From contig JADLSH010000085.1 of the NCBI GenBank assembly GCA_016169945.1, forward strand, positions 1,426,001 through 1,490,000: a DNA stretch of 64,000 bases, given 5' to 3'. Within the stretch, counting starts at the first letter, position 1, and the number at the start of each line of letters is the position of its first letter. The position numbers were made by a program, and so were the translations under genes. The stretch is from Trachythela sp. YZ-2020. Taxonomy: Eukaryota; Cnidaria; Anthozoa; Malacalcyonacea; Clavulariidae. This document shows, one piece after another, positions 1 to 12,400 of this stretch. Below the pieces are notes generated by a model. That model had not been told where the DNA came from and made no database searches. It was given only the letters and a program-made list of their open reading frames with translations.

Positions 1-180
1 GTTTTCATCAAAACAATGAAGTTCAACACCTGTTTACCGTTATTATAGTTTCCCTAAATGGAAATAGAAGAACATCGAAAAACAAACACCAATAATGCAG
101 CAGCAACTTTATTAGGTATAATTCAATACATTTTACTTAATATATTAAAGTTAGTAACTATTAACGCACAAAGAAGAATT

Positions 181-335
181 ATACACTATATAGATGTCAT
201 GATGCATGTGCTGCGAGGTATACACTATAGATGTCATGATGCATGTGCTGCGAGGTATACACTATATAGATGTCATGATGCATGTGCTGCGAGGTATACA
301 CTATATAGATGTCATGATGCATGTGCTGCGAGGTA
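181..335. repeat. 39-bp minisatellite, 4 copies
   Basis: Four head-to-tail copies of a unit of about 39 bp containing GATGTCATGATGCATGTGCT. The second copy lacks two bases. The 92-codon ORF covering it is a by-product of the repeat. Confidence 0.9.
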
Positions 336-868
336 GAATAATCAACATATGAGTAATATTTGGGCAATATGAAAGTTTGGTGTGTTCCTTAATCCATATA
401 ATAGCCTTGAAGTACAGGGAATTGAAGATCCAATTCTTCAAGGAAAGCAGAGGCAACAAGCTTAAACTATAGATCTCCTGCATGAATGATATATGATATG
501 TTTTCCTAAAACGTTCATGGATGTACTAGGTACGTACAAATTTTCGGTCTTTACGAAGTTACCTCAACGTTTTGGCCACGATTGAAATATGTTCCCACAC
601 CTTTAGTGTAATATTACTTGCATGCATAACTTGCTTTTTTAACCGTTGTATATACCACTTTCAGGCAAATAATTAACAGAGTCATATTTATCGCGACATG
701 CAATTGTTTTAGCTGAAATAATAATATGTACTTTAACTTTCTCGTTTAAATTCTATATATTATTAAGTTCAAAAGCTAAACCGGGTAAACCTGTTTCGCA
801 TGTTTATGCGTTAGAACTAAATTTTCTCTTGTATTCAATCAGGTTCTTTAGTTACAATAGTTAAAGGT

Positions 869-1421
869 AAACCCGAATATTTATATCCAGTTAATATTCT
901 TGTCTGCCGTCAACGTATTCTTCGTTTTTTTGGAACATTACTAAATCCAATCGTCGTATACAGGATGTAGAAGTCTTCGCAGCTTCGGAAGAAATTATGT
1001 TATCTCATGTGTCGATTTGGTTTCCGTTTTAATTAATCATCCAATGGTGATTATTTACTCAATCTTTTGGTTAAATTAAAAGTATGATTAATTCCCCAGT
1101 TTGAATGTTGGAATACATATTGCCAACAGCTTCCATGCCTTTTCTTTGCTCACACTTTTAGTCCTAAACTTCGATCGATATCTTGCAATTGCGCTTCCTC
1201 TCTTTCATCGAACATCAGTGCCAGTGACCAAACAAAGACTTCTGGCTCTCCTGGAAAACATTCTGAATTTGATTATTTGTTATGTAGCTGTTTTGTATTC
1301 AGTAGCTACCAACATTAAAATGTTGATGTTTTATAGTAATACCCAGCCTAGACATATGCCTTCTATTTCAGCATTTTCAGCGCACTTTCGCATTGGAAGA
1401 TTGGGGGCAAGCCGCTTGTGA
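869..1421 (+). pseudogene. Decayed class A GPCR, paralogue of the receptor at 3.4 kb
   Basis: The DNA follows the intact receptor downstream from its TM1 region (TATATCCAGTTAATATTC against TATATCCAGTTGATATTC) through TM2 and TM3 to the start of TM4. Only the piece from about 1101 is still open; it keeps the end of TM3 and the motif FDRYLAIALPLFHRTSV. Upstream, stops and frame changes break TM1 and TM2, and after about 1330 the similarity fades. No TM5 to TM7 is visible. The simplest reading is a tandem duplicate that lost function. Confidence 0.75.
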
Positions 1422-1429
1422 TTCGGCTG

Positions 1430-3059
1430 TTGGTCCACTATAATGCTAATGACAAATATAGGCTGAGTAATACTCTCTTTCAAATGCAATTCAAAGTGGA
1501 ATGAGGTTCCCCAAGGTGGAGAATTTGCCACTCACTTGGGGAATTTTCACCTGTTTTTGGTCCCCGCTGTTGGGCATTAGCGCCATGTCTCATTTGCCCC
1601 GCCGCCTTTCGGCTGCTCCGCAATGGGCAGACCATCTACCACACAGGCTAGAAACTGGATGAACTGACAGCCAGGAAGTATATTTTATTGCATGATTTAC
1701 CAAAGACACATGGAGTGGCAACCTAATACAACATATATTATATTGCTACACAATTGCTGTCAACCTTAGCTCTGAAAACATATAATTTCTTATAATATAA
1801 GCATTATAAGAAATATCATATTTGACATATTTGTCTAGTCTTGTGGTCAAACATTCTTTTGTTGAGATGGTATTTCCTATGACAAGCTTTACCAGGAAAC
1901 TCTTGCTGTCCTTGCTAACCACGTGTACGCTTTGCGTACCTACTTTTATACTAGAAGTTACTACCGCCTCTATATACTATAGTACTCTGTGTAAAGAGAG
2001 ACAACTACAGGGCTTAAAGGATCTCGCTTAAGTAAACGGCTTATATTAATACAAGCTATCGTTGATATGATAGTGATCAGCTGTTTGACGTCTTGGCTTG
2101 AGTTTAATGATTGCGCATTAACTTCAAATATAAAGTGATTTTAGACAGAGCTGCGAACGAATAAAACCATCGCTGATCGCTTGTTACGCATCAATTTCAA
2201 TGCTGAGTTTAAATGTTTTGGTTTAAAGGTTTATAAATTTGCGCCAAATTTCAAGATTCTGTAACCAGAATGATTTCAAATATCCAGTCTTTACTATTTA
2301 TTAGTGAACATATCCTGATTTCCAGATTTATTGCTCAAAGGTCGACCACTTTGACCTTTACGTGAAACCTGATGCACGCGCTAACGAACTACAGTACTAT
2401 TGCTCTGTTGCTATTCCTATAGCACTTGGCTTAAATTTGTGCAAAATAAAGCTGTAAAAGTAAATCACCCACCGGGCTGACACTCTACCTATTGAGCTAT
2501 CAAGACGACTGGGTCGAGCACAAGTTCAAATCCTATATTTAGCTCAAATCTACCCGCTGTTGCGGTATCCCTGCTATCTTTGTCCACGTATGTGATCGTC
2601 TTTCATTCGTGTACATTGTTTATGAATGGCGAAGCTAGTAAGATTTAAAAAACCCTAAAATTATTAAAAGCGCAGGAGAACATCTTGCATCTTGTGCGCG
2701 ATGGCACAGGCCACAGTGTTTCAATTCTACTGTTTCTACATAAGATTTGTTCCTGTGCTCAAATCCTCTGAAATGTGTGAAATATAGTCCCGACTCGTGT
2801 TTAATCTCGAGAGTTGAGAACTTGCAGAGCACATGGAACAAAACATGCGCGCGCAATACAATATTTTCTCGTCTCTCTCCCCATTTTAAAAATTCACCTT
2901 GAGCTCGACTTTCTTCCCGGAATTACGACAACTGACAGACGCGACGCAAGATCCAGATCTCGACTATACATAGGTCGGCGCAAAAGACTGGGTCGAGTGA
3001 ACTCTGGAGAAACCCTGCCATGTCAAGAATAGTGTGCTGCCTCGCTCACGCTCGGCAGC
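1430..3059. other. Intergenic DNA, no gene recognised
   Basis: Short ORFs here show no domain. A stretch near 2480-2530 resembles a tRNA A-box on the minus strand (TAGCTCAATAGGTAGAG), but no complete tRNA can be folded. From 1550 to 1640 the sequence is locally richer in C and G, with no coding signal I recognise. Confidence 0.4.
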
Positions 3060-3275
3060 AATTATAAATCTACTTGCTAACCATGTAAACATTTGCTGGG
3101 AGTTTTTTTTGCTGTTTTTTTCACTATCAAGGCTATAAAAAGCGAATAACCTTTTCTATTTCTAAGCGAATAACTCTTATAGTTTTTGTGCCGCCATCTT
3201 GTTTTCGCTACTCGCTGCAGTATATGAGCTGATTGATATACGGCGAGTGGCTCGAGCAATCAGATTGCAGAATAG
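3060..3275. repeat. Dispersed repeat, inverted copy at 46.5-46.7 kb
   Basis: The block with AACATTTGCTGGGAG, AAAAAGCGAATAA and GCGAGTAGCGA-type motifs reappears in opposite orientation at about 46520-46740, with the same order of motifs (cagctcat, cggcgagtagcga, atggc(c/g)gcacaaaa, ttattcgctttttatag, agcaaatgtttaca). It is probably a MITE-type family. Confidence 0.65.
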
Positions 3276-3427
3276 GTCATAATATACAGTGGATGCATGA
3301 CTGTATTAAAATAAGGGATATCATTATGAATGTTTAATTATGCATGAGGACATAATGATTTTGGACACGGAAATTATTAAAGGATTGTGGATTATTTGTA
3401 TTAAGTGATGATCGAAACTGCTGGTAA

Positions 3428-4435
3428 TTGGAAATTTTTGCTATTGATTATGCGTATATTTGTATATTTGTTGCTGAGGACACCTGCACTGTATTGTTTG
3501 GACATCGTAGAGTTTTCTTATCTGAAGTAAGAGTAGCTGACGAATTAAGTAGATCAATGAAGATGGATCTCAACATTTATATCCAGTTGATATTCGTATG
3601 TGTTGTTAACGTGTTCTTTATTTTCTGTGGAACATTTTTTAATTCAGTCGTCATACTTAGTCTGTGGAAGTCTTCTCAGCGGCGAGAGAAATTATGTCAT
3701 TTCATGATTATTGTGCTATCGGGTGTCGATTTGCTTGCAGTGATAACGAATCATGCTATCGTTGTTATTTTATCAATCTTTTGGTTGATTGAAAAGTATG
3801 ACCTTTTGGCCTGGTTTATGATTTGCGTGCATGTTTCCGGCATGTTTCTTGGTTTTTCCTTGCTCACGCTTTTGGTAATGAGCTTCGATCGATACTTAGC
3901 CATGACGTATCCTCTCTTTCATCGTACATCAGTGACCAGAGAAAGACTTGTTACTCTTCTAGCAATATTATTTCTTTTTCAAGTAATCTTGGTAGGGATT
4001 TCTGTAAATGACTTCCTGGTTTCCGCTCGCACTATTCTGGTATTTTTCCTAGCCGTTTTTTCTCCTCCGTTCTTGTTCTTTAACTACAAGTTGTATAAGA
4101 TTGCTAGACGAATGCGTAAAAACAACGCTATATCCCTCCAGGTTACAACGATTGTTAAATTGAAAAAAATTTCTAGTTGTTTACTAACAGTTGCTTGCTA
4201 TATATTATTGTCCATCCCATCGTACACATACTTTGCCTTTAGCCTTACCGGCACATCGACGTTGAGTGATGTAAGACTGGCCGCTCTTTGGGCAAAGAGT
4301 ATAGCCACCATGAATTCCACATGTAATTGTTTAATTTTTTACTGGAAGAGCAAGCTATTACGCGCTGAGGGAATGCGGGCCGTAGAGTTACTGAAAAGCT
4401 GTGGACATTACACATCGTGGAAGAACGATATATAG
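3428..4435 (+). CDS. Rhodopsin-like (class A) G protein-coupled receptor, intronless
   Basis: A 335-codon ORF with seven hydrophobic segments, predicted to be a plasma-membrane receptor signalling through G proteins; the ligand is unknown. Class A landmarks are present: the TM1 asparagine in GTFFNSVV, the TM2 aspartate in SGVDLLAV, a cysteine at the start of TM3 (MICVHV), and DRY followed by PLFHRTSV at the end of TM3. TM7 reads NSTCNCLIFYW in place of NPxxY, as I recall for short cnidarian receptors. I see no cysteine in the second extracellular loop to pair with the TM3 cysteine. The frame opens at 3428, but Met44 (3557) or Met46 (3563) just before TM1 is the more likely start, since the first 43 residues look like untranslated sequence. 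Single exon; a decayed copy lies upstream on the same strand. Confidence 0.85.
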   Translation: MEIFAIDYAYICIFVAEDTCTVLFGHRRVFLSEVRVADELSRSMKMDLNIYIQLIFVCVVNVFFIFCGTFFNSVVILSLWKSSQRREKLCHFMIIVLSGVDLLAVITNHAIVVILSIFWLIEKYDLLAWFMICVHVSGMFLGFSLLTLLVMSFDRYLAMTYPLFHRTSVTRERLVTLLAILFLFQVILVGISVNDFLVSARTILVFFLAVFSPPFLFFNYKLYKIARRMRKNNAISLQVTTIVKLKKISSCLLTVACYILLSIPSYTYFAFSLTGTSTLSDVRLAALWAKSIATMNSTCNCLIFYWKSKLLRAEGMRAVELLKSCGHYTSWKNDI

Positions 4436-6084
4436 GAGTTCAAAGGACTAACGCCCGGCAAATAAAATTGCAATTTCGTATAGGAACAAAATGGAATACT
4501 TATATGTTAAAAATGCAATGTATAAAATGATCTTTTTACAAAAGAAAGGAAAAATGAGGCGACGAAGATAAATTGCAACTTCTGCCAAGAAAATTCGAGT
4601 CTGTCGTTTGCCGCTGCGTGCATAACGTGAAGATTAAACCTGTGTTCGTATGAAACTACTTTTTCAATAATTCAGATATTTGTTCCCATAAAAAATAACT
4701 AAAACTTGGTGCACAAATAAGGTTAAAAATGTCCATGAGTTCGCTTCCACTGCGATGTTCTGCCTGCAGTTGACGAAGGAAACATCGAATTTTACATGAC
4801 ATTGTTTAAGGATTTCTGCTTTTCTACTGGAATTTGAAATTGCATATGCAAAGTTTGTCGAAGTCCAGTGAGGTGGCACTATGGCTGCATACGTGACAGT
4901 TTACATTAAATGACCCAACTTGTATTTATACTTTGACCAAATATGATTGACTGTGTTATGGTAGTCAGTTTTAGTTATTATATCGCCTCGAGTTTTAATC
5001 GGGCTTTAATGGTACATTCTAGACTTTTCTATATACTTACAGTTAAAACCTTTAAAGATAATTTGAAGTTAGAACATTACAAGCAATGGCCCTGAATAGT
5101 GGAAGTAAGCTACTGTCTATTTGCTATTCTGACTTTCGCATAAAATATGGTATGAGTATATCATTTTGCCTATTATATAAAAGCTACTAATACTACAAAA
5201 CAAAGTGAAAGGATCTATGTATTGCAAACTGCACCTGTCTCGTTTCCTTGAATGTGCGCATTACTTATTATTTTAAAAATAGATTTACATTGATTGGAGT
5301 TCATCTGCGTTCTTAATTACGTCTGTTTTTTGAAGTTTTTTTCCACAATCTCGCTAATAACGGATATGTTTGACTTCTCGATCGTGATGAATATTGAGAA
5401 TCAGTTGCACAAACGAAATATGTTATAATGAACTAGAAAAACCTCCGATCTATTATTAGTATTAATTTGTGGCAAAACTCGGGTTTTTAGTTCTCTCTAT
5501 TTCTATGTTTTGTATTATGGCGGCTTCTTGCAGATTTATAGAATGTTGAAAACGTTTACTCGCTATCTTTAGATTACTTTAACCATTCTTTGCTGTGGCA
5601 ACAATAAAGTTTCATTATGACCGAAATTTTGGTTAAAAACATTGATCAATATTAAATCTACGCCAAAGCGAGGCTTTAAACATGAAAACAAGGCTGAAGG
5701 CCCCAAAACGGTCCGTATAACATCGATTTTCCAAACCAGGGCGCTTGAATTGACTAAACTGATCTGGTTTCATAAATTTCGCTTTTGGGGGACGATTCCC
5801 CTGTTCTCCGCCTGGCCTAGAAACGATGTGTTCGAGCTGGCTTTTTTTGAATGAAAGCGTGCATGTAAGTATCTGCATGGACACAAACAGTGCAAATATA
5901 TCAAGATTTTTGGGGCATCTCGTTCAATAGAACTAATAGTAGAAGGTGTTTGGTAGAAGGAACATTCGAACGAAAATTTATCTACATTTTTAGACCTAAC
6001 CAGTCATGCCGAAAAAATCTATCACGAATTATCACATTTTCCGTTTCGATTTGGCATGGCGGAATTTTTTCCCATTTGTCCAAA
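4436..6084. other. Intergenic DNA, no gene recognised
   Basis: AT-rich sequence with only short ORFs lacking domain features. The missing C-terminal exons of MIOS could lie here or further left, but I could not read any with confidence. Confidence 0.4.
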
Positions 6085-6385
6085 TAATGCAATACACTAG
6101 AAGAAACAATTTATGAAATAGAAAATTGGGGTCACTGACACTGTCGTTATTTATGAATTGAATCACTTTAAACCCAAAATATCCGCCATATTGAAATGAC
6201 ATTGTTGCCATAGCAACAGCAGTTAAAAGTATTTTTTGAAAAAATTCAAACTCTATAGATATTGTTTTATACAAACGAGATATTCTGAAAATAATAAATA
6301 TTTTTCTGAAAATAATAATACTCGAAAAGGTCGGATCTAAATCGGAAATCTTGCATCTGTTAAAAAATGCAGGGAGCCACCTTAA
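6085..6385. mobile_element. Truncated TTAA-bounded foldback MITE (right half)
   Basis: Ends in GGGAGCCACCTTAA, identical to the right end of the full copy at 17558-18229. Internally it carries the same CCATATTGAAA and CCATAGCAACA motifs and the same ATTGGGGTCA-like arm. No matching left end is visible, so this is a half element. Confidence 0.7.
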
Positions 6386-6404
6386 GTGAAATTTAATAAC
6401 CTAC

Positions 6405-9400
6405 CAATATTTCTTCGTAGTCTTGTGCATCTGAGGTCAAAAACGTAAACAAAGCACGAAGATACGGATCAGAAAGCTGAAAGAAAAAATAAACAGTTCA
6501 TGGAATAAAACTTGTACGCCCAAGTTCGTTCTGACGGATAAAGACCCTCTTCTCCACAAACTTAAGGCTAGTTCACGAGTGCGCTGTACACATTGTGCCT
6601 TGCGCAACATGGATGTGTCTTCTGCACAACGGTCCAGGTCACCGGAGCCATGTATAAATCAGTGGAGAAGCCTTTTGAAGAAGCCTTGCGAATTATTAGG
6701 TTCCGAACTATAGTGATGTAATCCATAACGAAGGACACGCCCACTACGCCACGTTGTTTACGTGTAGTCACAGTATAGAGACGACCAGTAGGGCCACTCG
6801 GCGATGCAAGATGTAGCCGGCTTTTTATGCAAAAATATGCAGTTTACTGGCCAGGAAAGTTAGTCCAGCTTGCTTATTGGCCAGAAAAAAGCAATTGACT
6901 GGCTGCCAATGCGTAATGAGCGGCCACACAAAATTTCAAATGAGTGGCCCTACTGGTTGTCTCTAACTCTCTATACTGTGGCCGAGTGGTCCTACTGGTC
7001 GTCTTTATACTGTGGTGTAGTCGAGCGGTCAAGACAAATATATTAATAAGAGTATTGCGAAGTCCCGAATATTATACGAACAAAGTTCCACATGCTGCTG
7101 GGGAAATTCAATGTTTGTATAAGCATGCGAAATCGTACTGGTTTTGGTACGGTTTTGAATTCGTCTGGAACTGTGTAAACGTTGCCTCAGAGGGCCTGTG
7201 CAGATTATCCCGGTTATCGAGATATATCGTCTGGTTATATACTTTTGATGTATTAATATAAGTCAGTGAGTATAAGAGAAATGTCAAGCGATGTTGAAAG
7301 CAACTAAAATATTGTTGATAATTAAGGAGATCCGGTAATGTTGTAATCATTACTCTATAATCTCTTTCAAACTACACGTGGCTTTATGATGGTTGAAAGT
7401 ATAATTTCACAGCATGTGTTATATAAAAAAGTGCATGTTTGTATTATTAATGCTATGTATGAAACATTTTCATATCTTTCTATCTCTTCACTGCTTCGTG
7501 CTACCCCGCGGGGGCAAGGCGGGCACTGGCTTCGGCGGGCATTGTGGGTCTAAGTAACACTGTCAGTGCAGTATATTGTTATGTCTATTATGCAATGACC
7601 ATCATTTGTTTTCTTCCATAACTACTACTAGTACTAGTTGATTAAAGTTGATCGCTTTGTGCCACAAGATAGGTTGTTTTCACGTTAAGTCATCGTCGCC
7701 ATGTTGGACTTGACAAAGACTTTTCCTTGCTTGCAATTCAAATTTCATCCAACATGGCGAAAATCTCTTTGTTCTTTGAATCTCTTGGGATTGGTTGCAA
7801 ATCACCTATATGTAATACATACCGAAACCAATCTTGTACCCGGTTCTGATTCTGATTGATTGATAATTTCTTACCCATTCTTTCCTACCCCCATTCCGCG
7901 CTAATATTGTGCTCTAATAGCGTGACTGTCTCTAAGCTATTTAATATGCAAATATGGTTGTACGTATATAAAATGCAGTGTGTCTTTGTGCAATGTGATT
8001 AAAAACGTAAGCTTGATTGGAAATATATGAAAATTATTTAGCGGCCAATGGCAATGTTACAATATTAATAACCATCAAGATACAAATATTTAACAATTAT
8101 TCGCCGAAGGCGAGGTGAATATCGGTGAATAAAATTATAAAAACCGAGACGAAGTCGAGGTTTTTATTCACCGATATTCACCGAGCCTGAGGTAACGCAA
8201 CCAATCCGAGGTAGCGCAACCAATCAGAGATTAATCTGAGGTAGCGCAATCAATCAGCGTTGAGAATTTTCAATAATCACCTATATGTAATTTTACTAAA
8301 GAACAATATTAATAAATAAATATACAATAAATAGTTAAACCTCCTCATTGTAATAGATTTCTAGTAGCCTCGCTGGAACTCAATTCGTATAGAGGTTTTG
8401 CACCATCATGTAACTAAATTCTAAAATCTTTAACGTGCAACCTATCAAGCTGGCTGTTAAACAAGTTTTGTATGTCATTATAACAAGTATTTATAACAAA
8501 TTTCAAGTCGATACAATCATTGCCTCGCGATAATCGTATTGCTGACGTCAGCATTATTTTCAAATGCCGTTAAAAGCTACGTTTTTTCTAAACCTAACGC
8601 AAAAAACTCAATTTAGCTTTTAAAAGCAATATATAGTATCATAGTAAACAGAATGTAAACATGTCTAATAAAACACGTCTTTCCTTAAGCATTTGTTTTT
8701 TGGCGGCCATGTTGGATGGCATCCACCTGCCATCCAACATGGCGGCCAAAATACAAATGCTCAAGAAAATATGTGTTTTATAACAAATGTCTATATTCTG
8801 TTTACTATGATACTATATATTGCTTTTAAAAGCTAACCTAAGTTTTTCGCGTTAGGTTTAGGTTAACGGCATTTGAAAATAAATATTAGTGCACCGGATT
8901 TGGAATTTTCAAATCCGGCCGGAACCGGATTTACCGGATTTGGACAAAAATTCCGGCCGGAATTCCGGCCGGATTTGAGATAAACCGGTAATGGGGACAA
9001 TTGGGGATAAATTGGGATAATTCAGTATTCAAAATGGCGGTTTATGTTTTTTAAAAATCAAAGACAATGGCATGAAGTTTCTAAGGGTAAGGAATTTTTT
9101 CATTTATAAATAAAAATTATAACTATTTATTACTATTTACTATTTTTAGTTAGTGTCAGTTTAGATTTTTGATTGTGTTTTTTGATTTTTAAATCCGGCA
9201 AATCCGGCCTGATTTTCTCCAAATCCGGCCGAATGCCGGAAAATTCGTTTAATCCGGCCGGAATTCTGGCCGGATTTTGCACCCCTTAAATAATGCTGAC
9301 GTCAGCAATACGAATTATTCAAACCTTTTGAACTCGCGAGGGAATAATTGTACAGACTTGAAATTTATTATGAATACATATATGTTATTTACTGAAATTA

Positions 9401-12400
9401 GACGGATGAGAAAAAAATTATCGAGGTCTTGAAAATTCGCCCGAGCCCAGAGGGCGAGGGACGTTTTCAAGACCGAGGTTTTTTTTTTCGGACCGGACCG
9501 ACGCTGCCGGTAACAATTTTTTTATTTTTATCAAATAAAGAATTTAAAGAATTATTAAAATTGAAAAAATCCAGTGGGAGGAAATAAAGGAGATTTCAGT
9601 GCAATTGGAAGCGAAAAGGCTGAATGCTGAAATTTGTTGGAAACAAAACAAGAAGACGAAAACTCAAAAAACTGAGAAACTGCAAAAAAACTCCATAAAA
9701 ATTCTGTAAAATGTAAAATGTATTTTTAAATTTTAAAATATAGCATAGAAAGGAAAAGGTTTTTGGTTCTTGCTTGGTATTCCGCTTCTCTTCATGAAGC
9801 GATCGTGTTTACTTTACTTGGCCATAAAAGCAAAGCTCTGATAGCGAATCATGAATAATGCAGCTCATGCAGACTTGATCAACGCTACTAAAACTGACAA
9901 ATGAAACTGGTATGCTGTATTTTTTTTCTGGTCATTTTCAAAACAAAAATTTAGCGTCACTTTTTGCCAACAATACGGCTTAATTTTTTTTTTTTTGTTG
10001 TGTGTATGAAAAATACGTTTTTCAAATAAATAAAAAATGTCATGTTTTCTTACCACAATGTAGTTTAATTTTTTAAGTTTTATGTATGGAGAAAAGTTTT
10101 TTCTTCTTTTAATCTGTTTTACTGTGCTTTTTTATTTTTTAATGTTTAAATATAATGATATATTAACACAATAAAAACAAATAAATTAGTTAGTATAGCA
10201 ATTAATTTAAAATGTATTAGTTTTAATCTTTCTAATGCATCGTGCTTAGTATATTAGTGCAATTCATTTGAGCATCTATTTTTGCCTTGGAACTATCGCA
10301 CTATTTGCTTTTGAACTTTTTTTGGATTTTTTGATCTTTTTGTAATTTAATCACATGTCTTTTTGTTGTCGCGTCAGAGCGGGCCGATGAGTCCGGAGAG
10401 TGCGCCGGATGAGTTTCAGAGCCAACTGACCGCTCTTTCTGCTCAGAAGCCAACGCAAAAAGATAAAAATATAGATAAAAATACTTGTTATAATGACATA
10501 CAAAACATTTTAGAATTTGGTCACGTGATGGTGCAAAATCTCCATACACAATAAAAACACACAATATAGATGGCGTGCGACGAATCTCAAGGGATTTAAA
10601 GGACAAAGAGATTTTCACCATGTTGGATGAAATTTAAATTGCAAAATTAAGCCAAAACCTTTGTCAAATTCACCAACATGGGTTTCGCGTCCGTGACGTA
10701 ATTGTGCACATCACGAATAACTTTAATAATCTACGTCCACTCTTTCGCTTCTCATATGAATCAGCCCATGTATAACTGGAGATTGGGGTTGTTCGTACAT
10801 CAAGAAAACACGCACAAATGGCTTACCATGCGAGAAGAACTTATTAAGCAAATTTCACTTAAATATGCCTTTTGCAAGTCTTTTGTAGTATTGCCCTTCT
10901 ATATATTGTTACACGTTGCCTAGCTAGAATAAGATAGGGATGATTTTCATGTGTGTAAAATAAATCACGGTTTATGATTCAGGAAAATCATGTTGGATCA
11001 ACATTTCTGTTCCTTTTATCGCCGTTTGAAATTGTTTGGTCGCCGTCCATCCCGTCACTAGAATACACGAATCGCGAAATTCGGGCAAAAATCGCAGTTT
11101 AAGAAAAACATGTACCTGTGACTGGATGATTTAAAATATGCGTATTGAAGTATTCAAATGTTCAGTCATGCATTCGTGATTATATATCACAACAATAAAA
11201 CCACGAATGCATGACTGAACATTTGAATACTTTAATACACATATTTTAAATCATCCAGTCACAGCTACATGTTTTCTTAAACTGCGATTTTTGCCCGACT
11301 CAGAACGCGTCATTTGGATGCGCAGCCGAATTTCGCGATTCGTGTATGTAAACAATCATGTAAACAACCATTTCAGGTGTAGACAACCTTTTAACCTGTT
11401 TTGCATATCTCCTGTCTTCGCAGACGTCGACCTATAAGATTTCAGCCAATAAACGTCCATGATATCTATACTCGATTGTTTAAATTATCCGGTTGTCTGC
11501 GATATAAAGCCTAGCAGTTTTAAATTGCTTTCAGATTTAAGACGAACAACGTGCATAGGAGAAAAGAACAGCAAGATACTGGCATTGAATTATTACTAAA
11601 ATGCCTCCAAAAACTGCAGGAAGCAAAAAGGCAGAGAAACCAGTACCAGTTATCAAGCCTCTTGTTGATGGCAAGGCAAAGAAGAGGAGAACAAAACGAA
11701 AGGAAAGCTATGCTGTATATATCTACAAAGTGCTGAAACAAGTTCACCCGGACACTGGTGTATCAAGTAAAGCAATGAATATCATGAATTCCTTCGTTAA
11801 TGATATCTTTGAGCGAATTGCTTCCGAGGCGACACGTTTGGCGCACTACAACCAAAAGTCTACGATCTCCTCTCGAGAAATACAGACAGCAGTTAGGCTT
11901 CTTTTGCCGGGCGAATTGGCTAAGCATGCTGTAAGCGAAGGCACTAAAGCTGTGACCAAATACACAAGCAGTAGATAAGCGGGAGTGTGTGGTGAAATTT
12001 ACAGATATATAAGCTGTAAATGTTGAATGTTACGGGTTGTAGATGTTATTATACAACGAACTTATTGATTATTTGACTGTGTGTTAAGAAAGGATTCAGA
12101 AGCTTTTTGTCTTCGTTTGAGGCCTGTTTTAGATGACGAATTGCCGTCCACAAAGATATTTCATATTAAACTTGACGAGTTAAATTCAACGGAAATTCGA
12201 CATGTAAAACAGGCCTCAAACAAAAAGCTTCTGAATCCTTTTTTAACACACAGTTCAAGTTTTAATTATACCCATGTGTGAATTGAATACAATAGGTTGT
12301 TTGACAGCAATGCTAATTTCAATTTCAAAGGGTTTACTTTTTTGGGACACCCTGTACTGTCTCAAAAAAACTGCAAACACTACAATTTGCATAACATCCA

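Noticed and set aside
181..335. CRISPR array
   Set aside because: Units are contiguous with no unique spacers, and the surroundings are eukaryotic; it is a minisatellite.
418..470. A minus-strand stretch (LVASAFLEELDLQFP) as the next MIOS exon after 6405
   Set aside because: The phase fits, but similarity to the expected VAFACKFL region needs gaps and no further exon follows; too weak to annotate.
2468..2545. tRNA gene
   Set aside because: An A-box-like block on one strand and a B-box-like block on the other do not make a tRNA; no cloverleaf or acceptor stem.
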